35,967 bases of DNA. Origin: Chloroflexota bacterium (GTDB lineage: Bacteria; Chloroflexota; Anaerolineae; Aggregatilineales; Phototrophicaceae). Shown piece after piece: positions 9,001-16,619 of this stretch. The stretch lies in the NCBI GenBank assembly GCA_014338005.1, contig QUBZ01000042.1, positions 1 to 35,967 of the forward strand, given 5' to 3'. A program made the position numbers and the translations under genes. Positions within the stretch are counted from its first letter, which is position 1. Each line of letters starts with the position of its first letter. The notes beneath the pieces were generated by a model. That model was not told where the DNA came from and ran no database searches. It worked only from the letters and a program-made list of their open reading frames with translations.

Positions 9001-10491
9001 CCCGAATTCGGAGAGGGGGGGTAATGCGCCTCTTACTCCCTCCTTCTCCGCGTGCGCGGCCAGCGCATCCAGGCCGAAGCCGGCCAGCACGGCCACGCTC
9101 AACGTGACGGCGAAAATCCAGCGGAAGGGCGAGTGAAGCTGGCTGAAACCCGGCAGCGTATAATACAGCGCCGCGTAGGTCGGCAGCCCGAACATAAACG
9201 TCAGCGACACCAGCGCCAGCAGCGCGAAAATCAGCCGGTAAGGGCCGGTATCCTGCCGAGAATCGTCCTCCACTCCCATTTTCTCCCCCTCTCTGTGTAC
9301 GGGAAGGGGATTGGGGGGAGGGGTTGGCCCTGCTACCAGCGCGAAAACCGCCAGCGCCAGCGGCAGAATGCCCAGGTACAGCGCGCCCTCAACGTAATTT
9401 TTGATGCCCCAATCTATCGTATTGACCGGCTGCCCCAAAGCGTTGATGGTCGCCGGGACGGTCTGCATGGAGAATACGTCGAAATACTGGTGATGCGCCG
9501 GGCTGCCGTAAAAGTTCGGCAGCGCGAACTGCACCAGGTCGCGGAAGGGGTGCGCCCAACCCAACACCTGATCGAGGCTGGCGCTGCCTTCGCGGTAGTT
9601 CATGCTGGCGACCTCGAACAGCGGCACGAACTGAACTGCGCCCAGGCCCAGCCCCAGCACCATCATGGCCGCCAGCCACCCGGCGCGTTGAACGATGTGT
9701 TTCCATCGTGACGAGGGGGGCCGCGCCGCCGCGCCGTGTGCGCGGGTTTTCCGCCATACCCAGGCCAGCCGCGCCGCCGCATAATAGGCCGCGATGAGCA
9801 GCGTATAGTAGGTGATTTCGACGTGGCCGGCCAGCACATTGCAGCCCAGCGCCACCGCCCCCAACGCCGCCCAGGGCAGGCTGGACGGGCGGCCAAACAG
9901 CGGCTTCTGCCGGATGATGAACTCGATCATCAGCAGAATCAGCGGCATCCACACCGCCGCGCCGACAATCATCGGAAAAACGGCATGGGCGATAAAAAAA
10001 CCGTTCAGTTGATAAACCACGCCCGCCAGCGCGCCGCCAGCGCGTCCAACGCCCAACCCGCGCATGAAGGCGTACATCAGCGCGCCCGCCAGCCAGAGCT
10101 GCACGACCGTGAACCAGCCATAGGCGGCAGTCAGCGGCAGCACGTAATACAGGATGCTGAACGGGTACAGCGCCGACTGCTGCCCGGCGGCTAGGAACGG
10201 CACGCCGGCGAACTGGTGCGGATTCCACAGCGGAATTTCCCGCGCCGCGATGCTCTGCCGGATAAACTCCTTCCACTGCATGTTTTGCAGCACCAGGTCA
10301 GAAAGCAGGGCGTTGTGTGGCACGCCCGGCGCTTTAACCACCTCGCGGTAGGCGGCATAGGGTTCGTACTGGTACAGGTTTTCGGTCGGCAGCAGCGTGC
10401 GCCCGCCGATGGTCTGCTGCCAGAACATCACCAGCGGCAGCGCCAGCAGCAGCACCAGAATCCAGATGTCGGGTAAGCGGCGGCGAATCAC
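6037..10491 (-). CDS. YfhO-like membrane protein fused to a Wzx/MATE-type polysaccharide flippase
   Basis: About 1484 residues. The N-terminal part (about 1-960) has a dozen or more membrane helices. Conserved-looking blocks (SDLVLQNMQWKEF, PLWNPHQFAGVPF, then VRIWEHGYAPRAWV late in the part) resemble YfhO/GT-C-type proteins linked to transferring sugars to envelope polymers. From about residue 975 (NSLAPILLNLFNRGIDFGFAFIMLRILG) the protein becomes a 12-14-helix oligosaccharide flippase of the Polysacc_synt/Wzx class. Each half is normally a separate protein; the frame is open throughout, so this looks like a genuine fusion. GTG 10491 is chosen (GAGG 10 bp upstream, TATAGT at 10539-10534); an ATG at 10593 would place that promoter inside the gene. 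Four short GC-rich repeats are inserted in frame near residues 395, 497, 623 and 1187. Likely role: cell-surface glycan assembly. Confidence 0.8.
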   Translation of the reverse strand: MIRRRLPDIWILVLLLALPLVMFWQQTIGGRTLLPTENLYQYEPYAAYREVVKAPGVPHNALLSDLVLQNMQWKEFIRQSIAAREIPLWNPHQFAGVPFLAAGQQSALYPFSILYYVLPLTAAYGWFTVVQLWLAGALMYAFMRGLGVGRAGGALAGVVYQLNGFFIAHAVFPMIVGAAVWMPLILLMIEFIIRQKPLFGRPSSLPWAALGAVALGCNVLAGHVEITYYTLLIAAYYAAARLAWVWRKTRAHGAAARPPSSRWKHIVQRAGWLAAMMVLGLGLGAVQFVPLFEVASMNYREGSASLDQVLGWAHPFRDLVQFALPNFYGSPAHHQYFDVFSMQTVPATINALGQPVNTIDWGIKNYVEGALYLGILPLALAVFALVAGPTPPPNPLPVHREGEKMGVEDDSRQDTGPYRLIFALLALVSLTFMFGLPTYAALYYTLPGFSQLHSPFRWIFAVTLSVAVLAGFGLDALAAHAEKEGVRGALPPLSEFGEGVGGRGQKAKGHLLRRSVFMRKLWREKQLNPNWARRFGWALAAVGAGVLAALLLSRLFYAQVEPLIDRIFQSLAGAASAYADARMFYSYQFTNVLAFGVMALASGGLFLWAGRPRPRTPRSASLPRMPRTRRSASLQWLAVGLAALDLMIASWGFNPASDPALLDFTPPAIQWLQQKQQADGPFRYITLDDPAKPPLFNANMTWRYGLDDVRGYESIIPKQYVDFMQQLAPQTQLEFNRIAPLYTAYPPEYNFNYVDALKSPLLSLLNVRYIITHKTTTLPPELTTSSDPRRFPASYALVYEDEAVRIWEHGYAPRAWVAHQRPSLDGYYGIGFDVTWGSSTGREKILHVNLYAGEDSWLVVSETYVPGWRAFVRPRGGGDSTEVPLEVERVLENFQGVNLSPAVLETAFRSVRDGWPEAQQAALDNRQVTVRLVYSPASFQIGLFGSFISGVVLVFMAGVWAWRLVVAPDAKASGAAVVAKNSLAPILLNLFNRGIDFGFAFIMLRILGPEGAGIYYYAAFIFGWFDIFTNFGLNVFLTREVSRDRSQAWRLLFNTSVLRLLLMGVGIGLLAAFLVARQSLPGSDPLTGEAVAAIILLYIGLLPNSLSTGLSALFYAFEKAEVPAAITTVATINKAVFGVAALALGLGVVGLAGVSIVTNFVTLAVMLWNARGLMTLPPRRSDAAGSPGHAPLQADRSWRPDFKLVRGMVGESWPLMLNHFLATIFFQIDVVIIQAIHGDEMVGQYSVAYKWVAALNVIPAFFTMALLPVMSRQAKEDRNALKRSYRLAIKLLVSTALPLAVVFTFLAYILTGILGGAQYLPDGAIATQLMIWSIPIGWINSLTQYVLIALDLQRRITGAFILAVTFNIVANLIFVPQYGYRAAALATIASETVLLIPFALLLRRGFGAPGWWGMLWKPLAATGVMLAVFLAGWTAQPALTLLAGVLVYPAALLALRPLDADEWARLRPLIPARLRRLLFISNLF
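6915..6942. repeat. GTAGGGGCGC-type dispersed repeat fragment inside a coding region
   Basis: GTAGGGGCGCATGGCCGGGC begins a GC-rich segment of a kind often dispersed in Chloroflexota intergenic DNA (from general knowledge). Here it sits in a loop of the flippase half, encoding AGSPGHAPLQADRS, and keeps the frame open. It shares its GTAGGGRCGC head with the repeat at 8589. Confidence 0.4.
8589..8668. repeat. Three tandem GGGACGC hairpins inside a coding region
   Basis: The segment opens GTAGGGACGCGC and holds three successive inverted repeats: GGACGCGCTTCTGCGCGTCC at 8593-8612, a near copy at 8628-8648, and GGGACGCGGGCGTCCC at 8650-8665. Read on the minus strand it encodes an arginine/proline-rich insert (PRPRTPRSASLPRMPRTRRS) between two membrane helices. 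Confidence 0.6.
8980..9021. repeat. GC-rich palindromic repeat (C-run / GGAGAGGGGG family), copy 1, in frame
   Basis: The + strand reads a run of CCCTCCCCCCAACCCCTTCC, a short dyad around GAATTC, then GGAGAGGGGGGG. Its reverse complement aligns with the copies at 9283 and 30564. On the gene strand it encodes PPLSEFGEGVGGRG, a loop insert in the YfhO-like half. Confidence 0.7.
9283..9323. repeat. GC-rich palindromic repeat, copy 2, in frame, opposite orientation
   Basis: The + strand reads CTCCCCCTCTCTGTGTACGG followed by GAAGGGGATTGGGGGGAGGG. Copy 1 lies 260 bp away in the opposite orientation. The gene-strand product is PTPPPNPLPVHREGE, again without breaking the frame. Confidence 0.7.
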
Positions 10492-10533
10492 GTGTTTTGA
10501 CCTCGCGTTATTGAGGGCGCTAAGACGATTTCC

Positions 10534-10539
10534 ACTATA
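10534..10539 (-). promoter_or_regulatory. -10 box TATAGT of the fusion gene
   Basis: TATAGT on the minus strand lies about 42 bp before GTG 10491. TCGAAA at 10562-10557 is a possible weak -35 with a 17-bp spacer. The site supports the shorter start of the fusion gene. Confidence 0.4.
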
Positions 10540-10599
10540 CACGTTTCGCGGCGGTTTTTCGACCGGCGATTCGGCGCGGGGTTGGCGTATCACCCGATC

Positions 10600-11640
10600 T
10601 CAGGTCAGGGACGACGGCAGATCAAAATAGCGCAGCAGGCCGGGGCTGCGAAAGGTGATGATGTCGGCGATCTGGTGGTCGTGAATGCTCAACACCTGAA
10701 TCCCGTAAGCATCGTAGGTTTTGCCGTCAGAGGATTGGCGATACAGCCCGAAGGCGGGCTGACGATTGGCGCGGGTGGGCAGCATCCGCCAGCGCCCCCG
10801 CGCCTGCCCGCTGAAAATCGTCCGCGCCGTCAGATCACGAATGCAGGCTTTTCCGCGATACCACGACGGAATCGGGGGCATACTGAAGGTGGCGTCTTCT
10901 TTCAGCAGTTCTACCAGCGCATCAACGTCGGCCTGTTCCCAGGCCCGCACGTAATCGTTCAACCGCCCGCGCATGAGGTCGTCCAGTATGTCGGTGGATG
11001 CGGTATTGAGCGCAGCGTCATGAACGGCCAGTGTCGAACGCGCGCGGTGCAGGGCGCTTTTGACCGCCGATACTGTCGTATCCAGAACGTCCGCTGCCTC
11101 GCTGGCCTGCCAGTCCAGCACGTCGCACAGCAGCAGAACCGCCCGCTGGCGAGGCGGCAGCAGATGCAGGGCGGCAATAAACGCCAGCGTGATCTGCTCA
11201 CGCGCCGACAGCCGTTCTTCGGGATCATCTTCGTTCAGGGCAAGCAGATGATCGGGATATGGCTCTAACCAGATCGGTTCCCGCACCTCCGGGGGGATGG
11301 GTTCGGCAGGATTGGAAACGGCTTCGCGCGTGAGGGGAATATAGCGTTGAGGTTTGCGCTTCAGGGTATCAAGGCAGACGTTGGTGCAGATTTTGTACAA
11401 CCAGGCGCGGACTGAAGCGCGTCCCTCAAAAGTTTCGCGCCCGCGCCAGGCTCGCAGGAACGATTCCTGCACCATATCTTCAGCATCCTGGAGCGAACCC
11501 AGCATACGGTAGCTGTGTACCTGCAATTCGTACCGGTGTTTTTCGACCAGGCTGCTGAACGCTTCCCGATCTATTTCTCTCAGGTTGATGCCCTCATAAT
11601 CCACCAACTGTTCCCTCCACCAATACGTGACAGAAGACAT
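10600..11640 (-). CDS. ECF-type sigma-70 factor with C-terminal SnoaL-like domain (TIGR02960/SigG-like)
   Basis: A 346-residue protein. Sigma region 2 is at about 25-95 (YELQVHSYRMLGSLQDAEDMVQESFLRAWR, then RAWLYKICTNVCLDTLKR, the -10-recognition helix). The EPIPPEV/WLEPYPDHLL linker is typical of the SigG-like TIGR02960 group. Region 4 is at about 145-205 (LPPRQRAVLLLCDVLDWQASEAADVLDTTVSAVKSALHRAR, the -35-binding helix-turn-helix). A SnoaL-like NTF2-fold domain fills about 215-340, which in related ECF groups modulates activity in place of an anti-sigma factor. No anti-sigma gene is adjacent. ATG 11640 is 14 bp from a TATACT -10 (11660-11655), so the leader would be very short. The neighbouring fusion gene has its own promoter. 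Confidence 0.85.
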   Translation of the reverse strand: MSSVTYWWREQLVDYEGINLREIDREAFSSLVEKHRYELQVHSYRMLGSLQDAEDMVQESFLRAWRGRETFEGRASVRAWLYKICTNVCLDTLKRKPQRYIPLTREAVSNPAEPIPPEVREPIWLEPYPDHLLALNEDDPEERLSAREQITLAFIAALHLLPPRQRAVLLLCDVLDWQASEAADVLDTTVSAVKSALHRARSTLAVHDAALNTASTDILDDLMRGRLNDYVRAWEQADVDALVELLKEDATFSMPPIPSWYRGKACIRDLTARTIFSGQARGRWRMLPTRANRQPAFGLYRQSSDGKTYDAYGIQVLSIHDHQIADIITFRSPGLLRYFDLPSSLT

Positions 11641-11654
11641 AAATTTCCAGAGTG

Positions 11655-11660
11655 AGTATA
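11655..11660 (-). promoter_or_regulatory. -10 box TATACT of the sigma factor gene
   Basis: TATACT on the minus strand ends 14 bp before ATG 11640. No recognisable -35; no clear ribosome-binding site in the short leader. Confidence 0.4.
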
Positions 11661-11737
11661 CAGTTTTTCACAAGCACCGCATCCTTTCGCCCGCGCCGGT
11701 CGTCATATTATTTATCACAGACAGGAGAGATTGAACG

Positions 11738-12157
11738 ATGGCAGAAAATAACATCAAGGGAAGTGGAACGAAGGAAGACCCCTGGGTGCTGCAAACGCCG
11801 CCCGGCACGTCGGAGTACATGCTCTACCGCGACGAAGCGAATGACCCGCCCGTGCTGGTCTGCGTGGTGGGCAAAACCACGCTGCTCTACGATCTGCGCT
11901 GCATCGAAGACCTTCACGCCATGCTGAAAGCGCACGGCGACTGGATGGAACTGGGGAGCGCCGACGAGCAGAAACTCGCCAAAGAAGGAACGGTCGAAGC
12001 CTGGGGACGTTCGCCGGATAACCCCATCGGCGGCTGGTACGGACTGAAAAAAGGGCTGCGTGGGCGCTTTGGCATGTATATCCCGCCCCTGCTCGAAGCA
12101 TTGGGGCTGGCGGAAGTGGAGCATAAACCCAAAGGCAACCGTATGCGGGCCTTGTAG
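11738..12157 (+). CDS. Conserved hypothetical protein (possibly DUF6855)
   Basis: A 139-residue soluble protein. The sequence has the highly conserved look of a small family found in actinobacteria and other soil bacteria: GTKEDPWVLQTPPGTSEY near the N-terminus, DDLHAMLKAHGDWMELGSADEQK-like middle (here EDLHAMLKAHGDWMELGS), and GGWYGLKKGLRGRFGMYIPP towards the end. I associate it with DUF6855, not firmly; no biochemical function is known to me. ATG 11738 follows ACAGGAGAGA at a suitable distance. It is divergent from the sigma factor gene, with 97 bp between the two starts. Confidence 0.75.
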   Translation: MAENNIKGSGTKEDPWVLQTPPGTSEYMLYRDEANDPPVLVCVVGKTTLLYDLRCIEDLHAMLKAHGDWMELGSADEQKLAKEGTVEAWGRSPDNPIGGWYGLKKGLRGRFGMYIPPLLEALGLAEVEHKPKGNRMRAL

Positions 12158-12204
12158 ACCTTCACAAATGACACCAACAACATGGGCGAGATACTCATTA
12201 TTGG

Positions 12205-12213
12205 TGCTATAAT
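12205..12213 (+). promoter_or_regulatory. Extended -10 promoter (TGCTATAAT)
   Basis: A perfect TG-C-TATAAT stands 104 bp upstream of ATG 12318, giving an untranslated leader of about 95 bases in which I see no clear structured regulator. No good -35. Confidence 0.6.
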
Positions 12214-12317
12214 AGAAAATGTAAGGAAACATCGTCGCCATCCATGAAATTCAGGCATTTTGTCTGCCAACCTGGCGTGACGTTTACCCGACATCCGTTT
12301 AGTTAAGGAGGAAGGAT

Positions 12318-12596
12318 ATGGATCCGGTAAACCTGATCGTCTGGATTATCATCGGCGGCGTGGCTGGTTTGATCGCCAGCTACCTGGTTAAAACCAAAAC
12401 CACCGCAGGCATCGCAGCCGACGTAGTGGCCGGCATCCTGGGTGGCCTCATCGGCGGTTACATCCTCAGGCTGTTTAACATCATCGGCGATCCCGACCTG
12501 TCAGCCATCAACTGGCCCAGCGCCGTCGTCGCCGTCGTCGGCGCGGTCGTGCTGCTGCTGGTCTGGGAAGTGGTGCGCCGCAGCCAGACCTCGTAG
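12318..12596 (+). CDS. GlsB/YeaQ/YmgE-type small membrane protein (transglycosylase-associated family)
   Basis: A 92-residue protein made of three glycine-rich helices (about 5-23, 33-52 and 65-85). The patterns IIGGVAGLIASYLVK and AGIAADVVAGILGGLIGGYI are the signature of the Transgly_assoc family (PF04226). These are inner-membrane proteins often induced by stress; the molecular function is not established. ATG 12318 is preceded by AAGGAGGAAGG, a very strong ribosome-binding site, so high expression is plausible. It is a single-gene unit bounded by its own promoter and a strong terminator. Confidence 0.85.
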   Translation: MDPVNLIVWIIIGGVAGLIASYLVKTKTTAGIAADVVAGILGGLIGGYILRLFNIIGDPDLSAINWPSAVVAVVGAVVLLLVWEVVRRSQTS

Positions 12597-12665
12597 AACC
12601 CGCCGCTTCACTAAAGCCTCGTCGCGTTCTCACTGCTGAACGCTGCTGCAGCCATCCCGTAAACG

Positions 12666-12701
12666 AAAGGCGCGGGGGTGTTTGCGTTCCCCCGCGCCTT
12701 T
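12666..12701. terminator. Bidirectional intrinsic terminator between convergent genes
   Basis: A 13-bp perfect stem (AAAGGCGCGGGGG pairing with its complement at 12689-12701) with a 10-base loop, flanked by A and T stretches, lies between the convergent genes ending at 12596 (+) and 12730 (-). Confidence 0.8.
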
Positions 12702-12729
12702 CCCGCTCCTTGTTCTTGCGCGAAAAACT

Positions 12730-14451
12730 CTACCGCGCTGCCACAGCGTCGGCCTGAACCTGATAAACGACCACCGCGCCCTGGCTAAACACCTCGCTTA
12801 AAAATGGCGAACCGGCGGGGTCGTAGTCCCCCAGGCGCGCCTCCTCCGGGCCATAAAACACATAATCCACGCTGTAGCGGCGCAGGGTTTCCAGGCGCTC
12901 ATCGTCGCCGGTGCTGCCGTCAAAAAACGCCCGCACCGCCGCCTGTTTGCCGAAAAAGTCCAGCGTTTGCGCCCAATGCCCCAGGAACGACCGCGCGCCC
13001 GTTAACATCGGCACGAACTGGCCGGTTTCCAGGTTCGACAGCACCACATCTTCCGTCCCAACGCGGCTTTCCAGATATTTCATGGCGGCTGTAGTTTCTA
13101 CCGGCAGGAAAAACATGCTGGCCTCGCGCCGGCCTTCCTCGTCGGCTTCGGTCGAGCCGGTCGCCTGGATGCGGTTGGCGCGGTTAAGGTCGAGAAAACG
13201 CTGCGCGTACAGGTACAGGTTGGCCGGCAGCACCAGCAGCACCAGCGCCGCCGTCGCCACCACGACCAGACGCGAGCGCGGCCAGCTTTTCAGCCGTTTT
13301 TCCAGCCAGGGCAGCACGCGCCGGTACAGACCGATGGTCGCCAGCACGCCGGTGATGACCTGCCAGCCGCTCAACAGGTGAATCTGGAAGTTCAGCGGCA
13401 GGTAAACCAGGACGAAATGCGCCAGGAACCAGGCCATGATGAACAGATGGGTGTCGTCGCGCTCGCGCCAGGGCGTTTTGATGTCCAGCGCCCAGATCGC
13501 CAGCAGCCAGGCCAGCCCCATCAAAATCGGCAGGTGGAGCGGGTTAGGTGTCCACGCGCCGGCGTTGTCGAACTGGGACAGGACGCCGCGCCATACGTCG
13601 TCGGCGGTGGTGATGAGGAAGGCTTGCAGCGCCGGCCACACCGACACCAACACGATAATCAGCCCGGTTTTGAACAGGTAGATCGGGAATTTGCGGTCGC
13701 GCAGCCACAGGAACAGGCCGTAAAGACCGATCACCCCATAAATGGTGAACATATCGTAGGAGTGCTGCAAGCTCAGCAGCAGCGTCACAGCGGCGGCGGC
13801 CCAGGCATAATGCAGGTTTTTGGAACGCTGCCCCAGCAGCACCAGCGTAAAAATGACCGTAATCAGGCCGGTGGCGATGGTGAAATGGGCAAAACCCATG
13901 ATGGTATAAAAGGTGTTCGGTTCGGCGGTATACAGATCAAACGGGAAAATCGGCAGGTTGGCGGCGTACTTACCGACAATCCATATCCAGCCGAACCCGG
14001 ACGCCAGAACCGCCAGCAGGAAGGCGGTAAACCGTTTGGCGCGGCTGCTGAAAATCACGCCGCAAAAAACGTAAATGGCCGCCATCGTAAAAGCCCCGGC
14101 CAGCAGCCGCGTGATCTGGTACAGCGTGATGTAACTCAGGCCGGTCAGCGCCTCTATGCGGCCCAGCGTCCACCATAAAAAGTTGAACAGCAGCGGCGTG
14201 CTGGACTCCGGCGTGAACTGGTTGGGAACCAGCACCAGTGACCGGGACTCGCGCATCCACGAAAAATACTGGGCGTGGTCGGGAACGTTGACGACCACAC
14301 CGATGAACTCGGTTTCCGGCGGCGCGATGCGGTGGGCGTAAAAATAGGGTATCCCCGTCAAAACCAGGATGACCAGAATGACCGCGCCGACCAGCAGCCA
14401 TTCACGAACGGTAAAAAGGGCGCTCGACTGCGCGCGGGCATCCGTGACCAT
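12730..14451 (-). CDS. Polytopic membrane protein, GT-C glycosyltransferase-like
   Basis: A 573-residue protein with about eleven hydrophobic helices (first at about 20-37) and a soluble C-terminal domain (about 440-573). The first extracytoplasmic loop contains VVVNVPDHAQYFSWMRE; an acidic residue in this loop is the usual catalytic site of GT-C enzymes using lipid-linked sugars. The family cannot be named with certainty. The C-terminal part has alternating strands (TEDVVLSNLETGQFVPMLTG, VDYVFYGPEEARLGDYD) like those of large Chloroflexota GT-C-like proteins. It is the last gene of a run with GT2 and GT4 enzymes. ATG 14451 is preceded by a GGGGAGGGG-rich stretch and a TATACT at 14496-14491, which may add an internal promoter. 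Confidence 0.7.
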   Translation of the reverse strand: MVTDARAQSSALFTVREWLLVGAVILVILVLTGIPYFYAHRIAPPETEFIGVVVNVPDHAQYFSWMRESRSLVLVPNQFTPESSTPLLFNFLWWTLGRIEALTGLSYITLYQITRLLAGAFTMAAIYVFCGVIFSSRAKRFTAFLLAVLASGFGWIWIVGKYAANLPIFPFDLYTAEPNTFYTIMGFAHFTIATGLITVIFTLVLLGQRSKNLHYAWAAAAVTLLLSLQHSYDMFTIYGVIGLYGLFLWLRDRKFPIYLFKTGLIIVLVSVWPALQAFLITTADDVWRGVLSQFDNAGAWTPNPLHLPILMGLAWLLAIWALDIKTPWRERDDTHLFIMAWFLAHFVLVYLPLNFQIHLLSGWQVITGVLATIGLYRRVLPWLEKRLKSWPRSRLVVVATAALVLLVLPANLYLYAQRFLDLNRANRIQATGSTEADEEGRREASMFFLPVETTAAMKYLESRVGTEDVVLSNLETGQFVPMLTGARSFLGHWAQTLDFFGKQAAVRAFFDGSTGDDERLETLRRYSVDYVFYGPEEARLGDYDPAGSPFLSEVFSQGAVVVYQVQADAVAAR

Positions 14452-14501
14452 AACACAACCCCTCCCCTCTCTTTATGCTATTCACGCTTCAGTATAGGCC
14501 A

Positions 14502-15710
14502 TCAGCCCCGCCCGGACGGGCCGACGGACTCGATCACATTCAGCAGATGGTGAGTGATGACTCCCCAATCGTACTCGCGCTCAACCAGCGCGCGGCCTGC
14601 TTCGGCCAGCCGGGCGCGGCGCTCGCCGTCCTCGAACAGTTGGCAGATCGTTTCCACCATCTGGGCGGGCGTATCGGCGATCAGAATATCCTCGCCGGGA
14701 TGAACGTTCAGCCCTTCCACACCCTTGCGGGTCGAAACCACCGGTACGCCCAACGCCATCGCCTCCAATATCTTCAGGCGTGTGCCGCTGCCCACCCGCA
14801 GCGGTACGACCACCAGCCAGCTTTTCTGGACGGCGGGCGCGATTTCCGGCAGATAACCGGCGAAGGTGACCCCCGGCTGCCCGGCCAGATGGCTGACATT
14901 AACCTTACCCGTGCCGCCGGTGATAACAAAACGCGCTTTCGGCGTCCGCGCGCGGATCAGCGGCCACACCTCGCGGATGAAATAATCCACCGCGTCGTAG
15001 TTGGCGTGGTACGTCACCGCACCGGTGTAAATCAACGTATACGGCTCCGGTTCGATCATCGGATTGGGGCGGTTAACTTCGGTATCTATGCCGTTTGGGA
15101 TGACCTCGATGCGCGCGCCCGCCGGGGCAAACGCCCGGATGTAATCCCGCTCCGTTTCGGAAACCACCGTCAGCACCGCGCCGCGCTGCATGCAGCGGCG
15201 CAGCGCGTTCTGGAGTTTGCCCAGGGTCAGCCATGCTCGCAGCCGACCGCTCCAGCCGGCAGCACGATTCACATGGTCGTAAAAACTGGTGATTTCCGGC
15301 GTTTCTAAAACCGCCGGCAGGTGGGGCAAAACCGACAGATAACGCATGGTCTGGATTTCGGAGGCGATCACCACATCCACCGGCGGCGAGCCGCCCGCCG
15401 CTGCGGCGGCGCGTTCGGCCATCGCCGGGCTGTACACATCCACCAGCGAACGCGGCCAGCGCGAAAAATAACCCAGCAGGGCTTTTAACGCGCCGGGATT
15501 GTAAGTGGGTTTGGGCAGGGCTTCGACGTGCGCGCAGAAGCCGCGCAGATGTTCGATTCGTTCCGGCGCGGCATCCTCGGTTTCCGCAAACGACAGCAGC
15601 GTAACGCGGTGTTCGCGGGCAAGGTGGCGCAGCAGGTTATAGATGCGCTGTTTCGAGCCGTTGTCCGCCGGGTAGGGCCACCACCAGGACAAAAACAGGA
15701 TATGCGCCAT
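14502..15710 (-). CDS. Glycosyltransferase, GT4 family (GT-B fold)
   Basis: A 402-residue cytoplasmic or membrane-peripheral enzyme. The N-terminal Rossmann domain opens ILFLSWWWPYPADNGSKQRIYNLLR, typical of sugar-nucleotide GT4 enzymes, with NG-S-R contacts to the acceptor side. The C-terminal donor domain has the NGIDTEVNRP segment, then YTGAVTYHANYDAVDYFIREVWP, and the late E-x7-E type region (LRVGSGTRLKILEAMALGVPVVSTRKGVEGL), which binds the nucleotide-sugar. Length is standard. It starts 3 bp after the stop of the GT2 gene and is followed by the GT-C-like gene, so the three form an operon for glycan or glycolipid synthesis. Donor and acceptor unknown. Confidence 0.9.
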   Translation of the reverse strand: MAHILFLSWWWPYPADNGSKQRIYNLLRHLAREHRVTLLSFAETEDAAPERIEHLRGFCAHVEALPKPTYNPGALKALLGYFSRWPRSLVDVYSPAMAERAAAAAGGSPPVDVVIASEIQTMRYLSVLPHLPAVLETPEITSFYDHVNRAAGWSGRLRAWLTLGKLQNALRRCMQRGAVLTVVSETERDYIRAFAPAGARIEVIPNGIDTEVNRPNPMIEPEPYTLIYTGAVTYHANYDAVDYFIREVWPLIRARTPKARFVITGGTGKVNVSHLAGQPGVTFAGYLPEIAPAVQKSWLVVVPLRVGSGTRLKILEAMALGVPVVSTRKGVEGLNVHPGEDILIADTPAQMVETICQLFEDGERRARLAEAGRALVEREYDWGVITHHLLNVIESVGPSGRG

Positions 15711-15713
15711 TGG

Positions 15714-16619
15714 TCAGACGGCCATCGGGCCGAAGCGCCCCAGCGAAAAATCCTTGATCGCCCGCAGCATGATATGGCGCAGCGGGCGTTTTTCGCGCCA
15801 GCGGGCATACACCGACCAGCTAACGATCATACGGGTGTATTCGATCAGCGTGAACATCAGCGGGCGCAGGCCGGCGCGCGTGCGCCTGAGGAACAGCAAC
15901 CGGTTGCGCGTCATGTAATAATGCGCGCGCGGTGAGGACGCCCGGCTTTCAATCGAAATTTTATGCCATAACATCGCCATCGGCACATGAACGATTCGGA
16001 ATCCCGCGTGGCCAGCGCGCACGCACCATTCGGTTTCTTCATAATACATAAAAAATTTTTCATCCAGCAGCCCGGCGCGCTCCCAGGTTTCACGGCGCGC
16101 CAGCAGGCAGCAGCCGGTTACAAAATCCACCGGGCGCGGGCTGAGGCCGAACTGGGCTTTATCTTCTTCGTTCAGGCCGATCATATCGGTTGTGCCGCGC
16201 GCCCAGTCAATCGCGCCGCCCGCCGACCAGATGATGTCTGGGGCGCTGTAATAATAGATCATCGGGCCGGTCACGCCGATGTCCGGGGCGGCTTCCATGA
16301 CCTCAATCATAACATCCAGCATGTCAGGCGCGGCGACCGTATCGTTATTGAGCAGCATCACGTAATCCGCGCCATGTTGGAGCGCGTACCGGATGCCCAC
16401 GTTGTTGCCGCCGGTAAAACCCAGGTTGGCCCCGGTTTCGATCAGTTTGACGTTCGGGTGCGCCGCCCGAACCGCCTCAACCGAACCATCGGACGAGTGA
16501 TTATCCACCACGATCACGGTAAAGTTCGGATAGGTGAGGTGTTCCAGGGAGCGCAGGCAGGCGAGGGTGTCCTCGCATCCATTGTAGTTTAAGACGATGA
16601 TACTGACAGCGGGTTTCAT
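15714..16619 (-). CDS. Glycosyltransferase family 2 (GT-A, rhamnosyl/WcaA-like)
   Basis: A 301-residue protein. The start VSIIVLNYNGCEDTLACLRSL, VVDNHSSDGSVEAV and LLNNDTVAAPDML blocks form the GT-A nucleotide-binding core; N-N-D-T holds the metal-binding acidic residue. ETEWCVRAGHAGFRI is the acceptor/catalytic ED-type motif. The C-terminal part carries an amphipathic, basic stretch (about 245-285) suited to membrane association. A TTG 21 bp upstream (16640) is an alternative start; ATG 16619 is preferred, although neither has a strong ribosome-binding site. First gene of the GT2-GT4-GT-C run. Confidence 0.9.
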   Translation of the reverse strand: MKPAVSIIVLNYNGCEDTLACLRSLEHLTYPNFTVIVVDNHSSDGSVEAVRAAHPNVKLIETGANLGFTGGNNVGIRYALQHGADYVMLLNNDTVAAPDMLDVMIEVMEAAPDIGVTGPMIYYYSAPDIIWSAGGAIDWARGTTDMIGLNEEDKAQFGLSPRPVDFVTGCCLLARRETWERAGLLDEKFFMYYEETEWCVRAGHAGFRIVHVPMAMLWHKISIESRASSPRAHYYMTRNRLLFLRRTRAGLRPLMFTLIEYTRMIVSWSVYARWREKRPLRHIMLRAIKDFSLGRFGPMAV

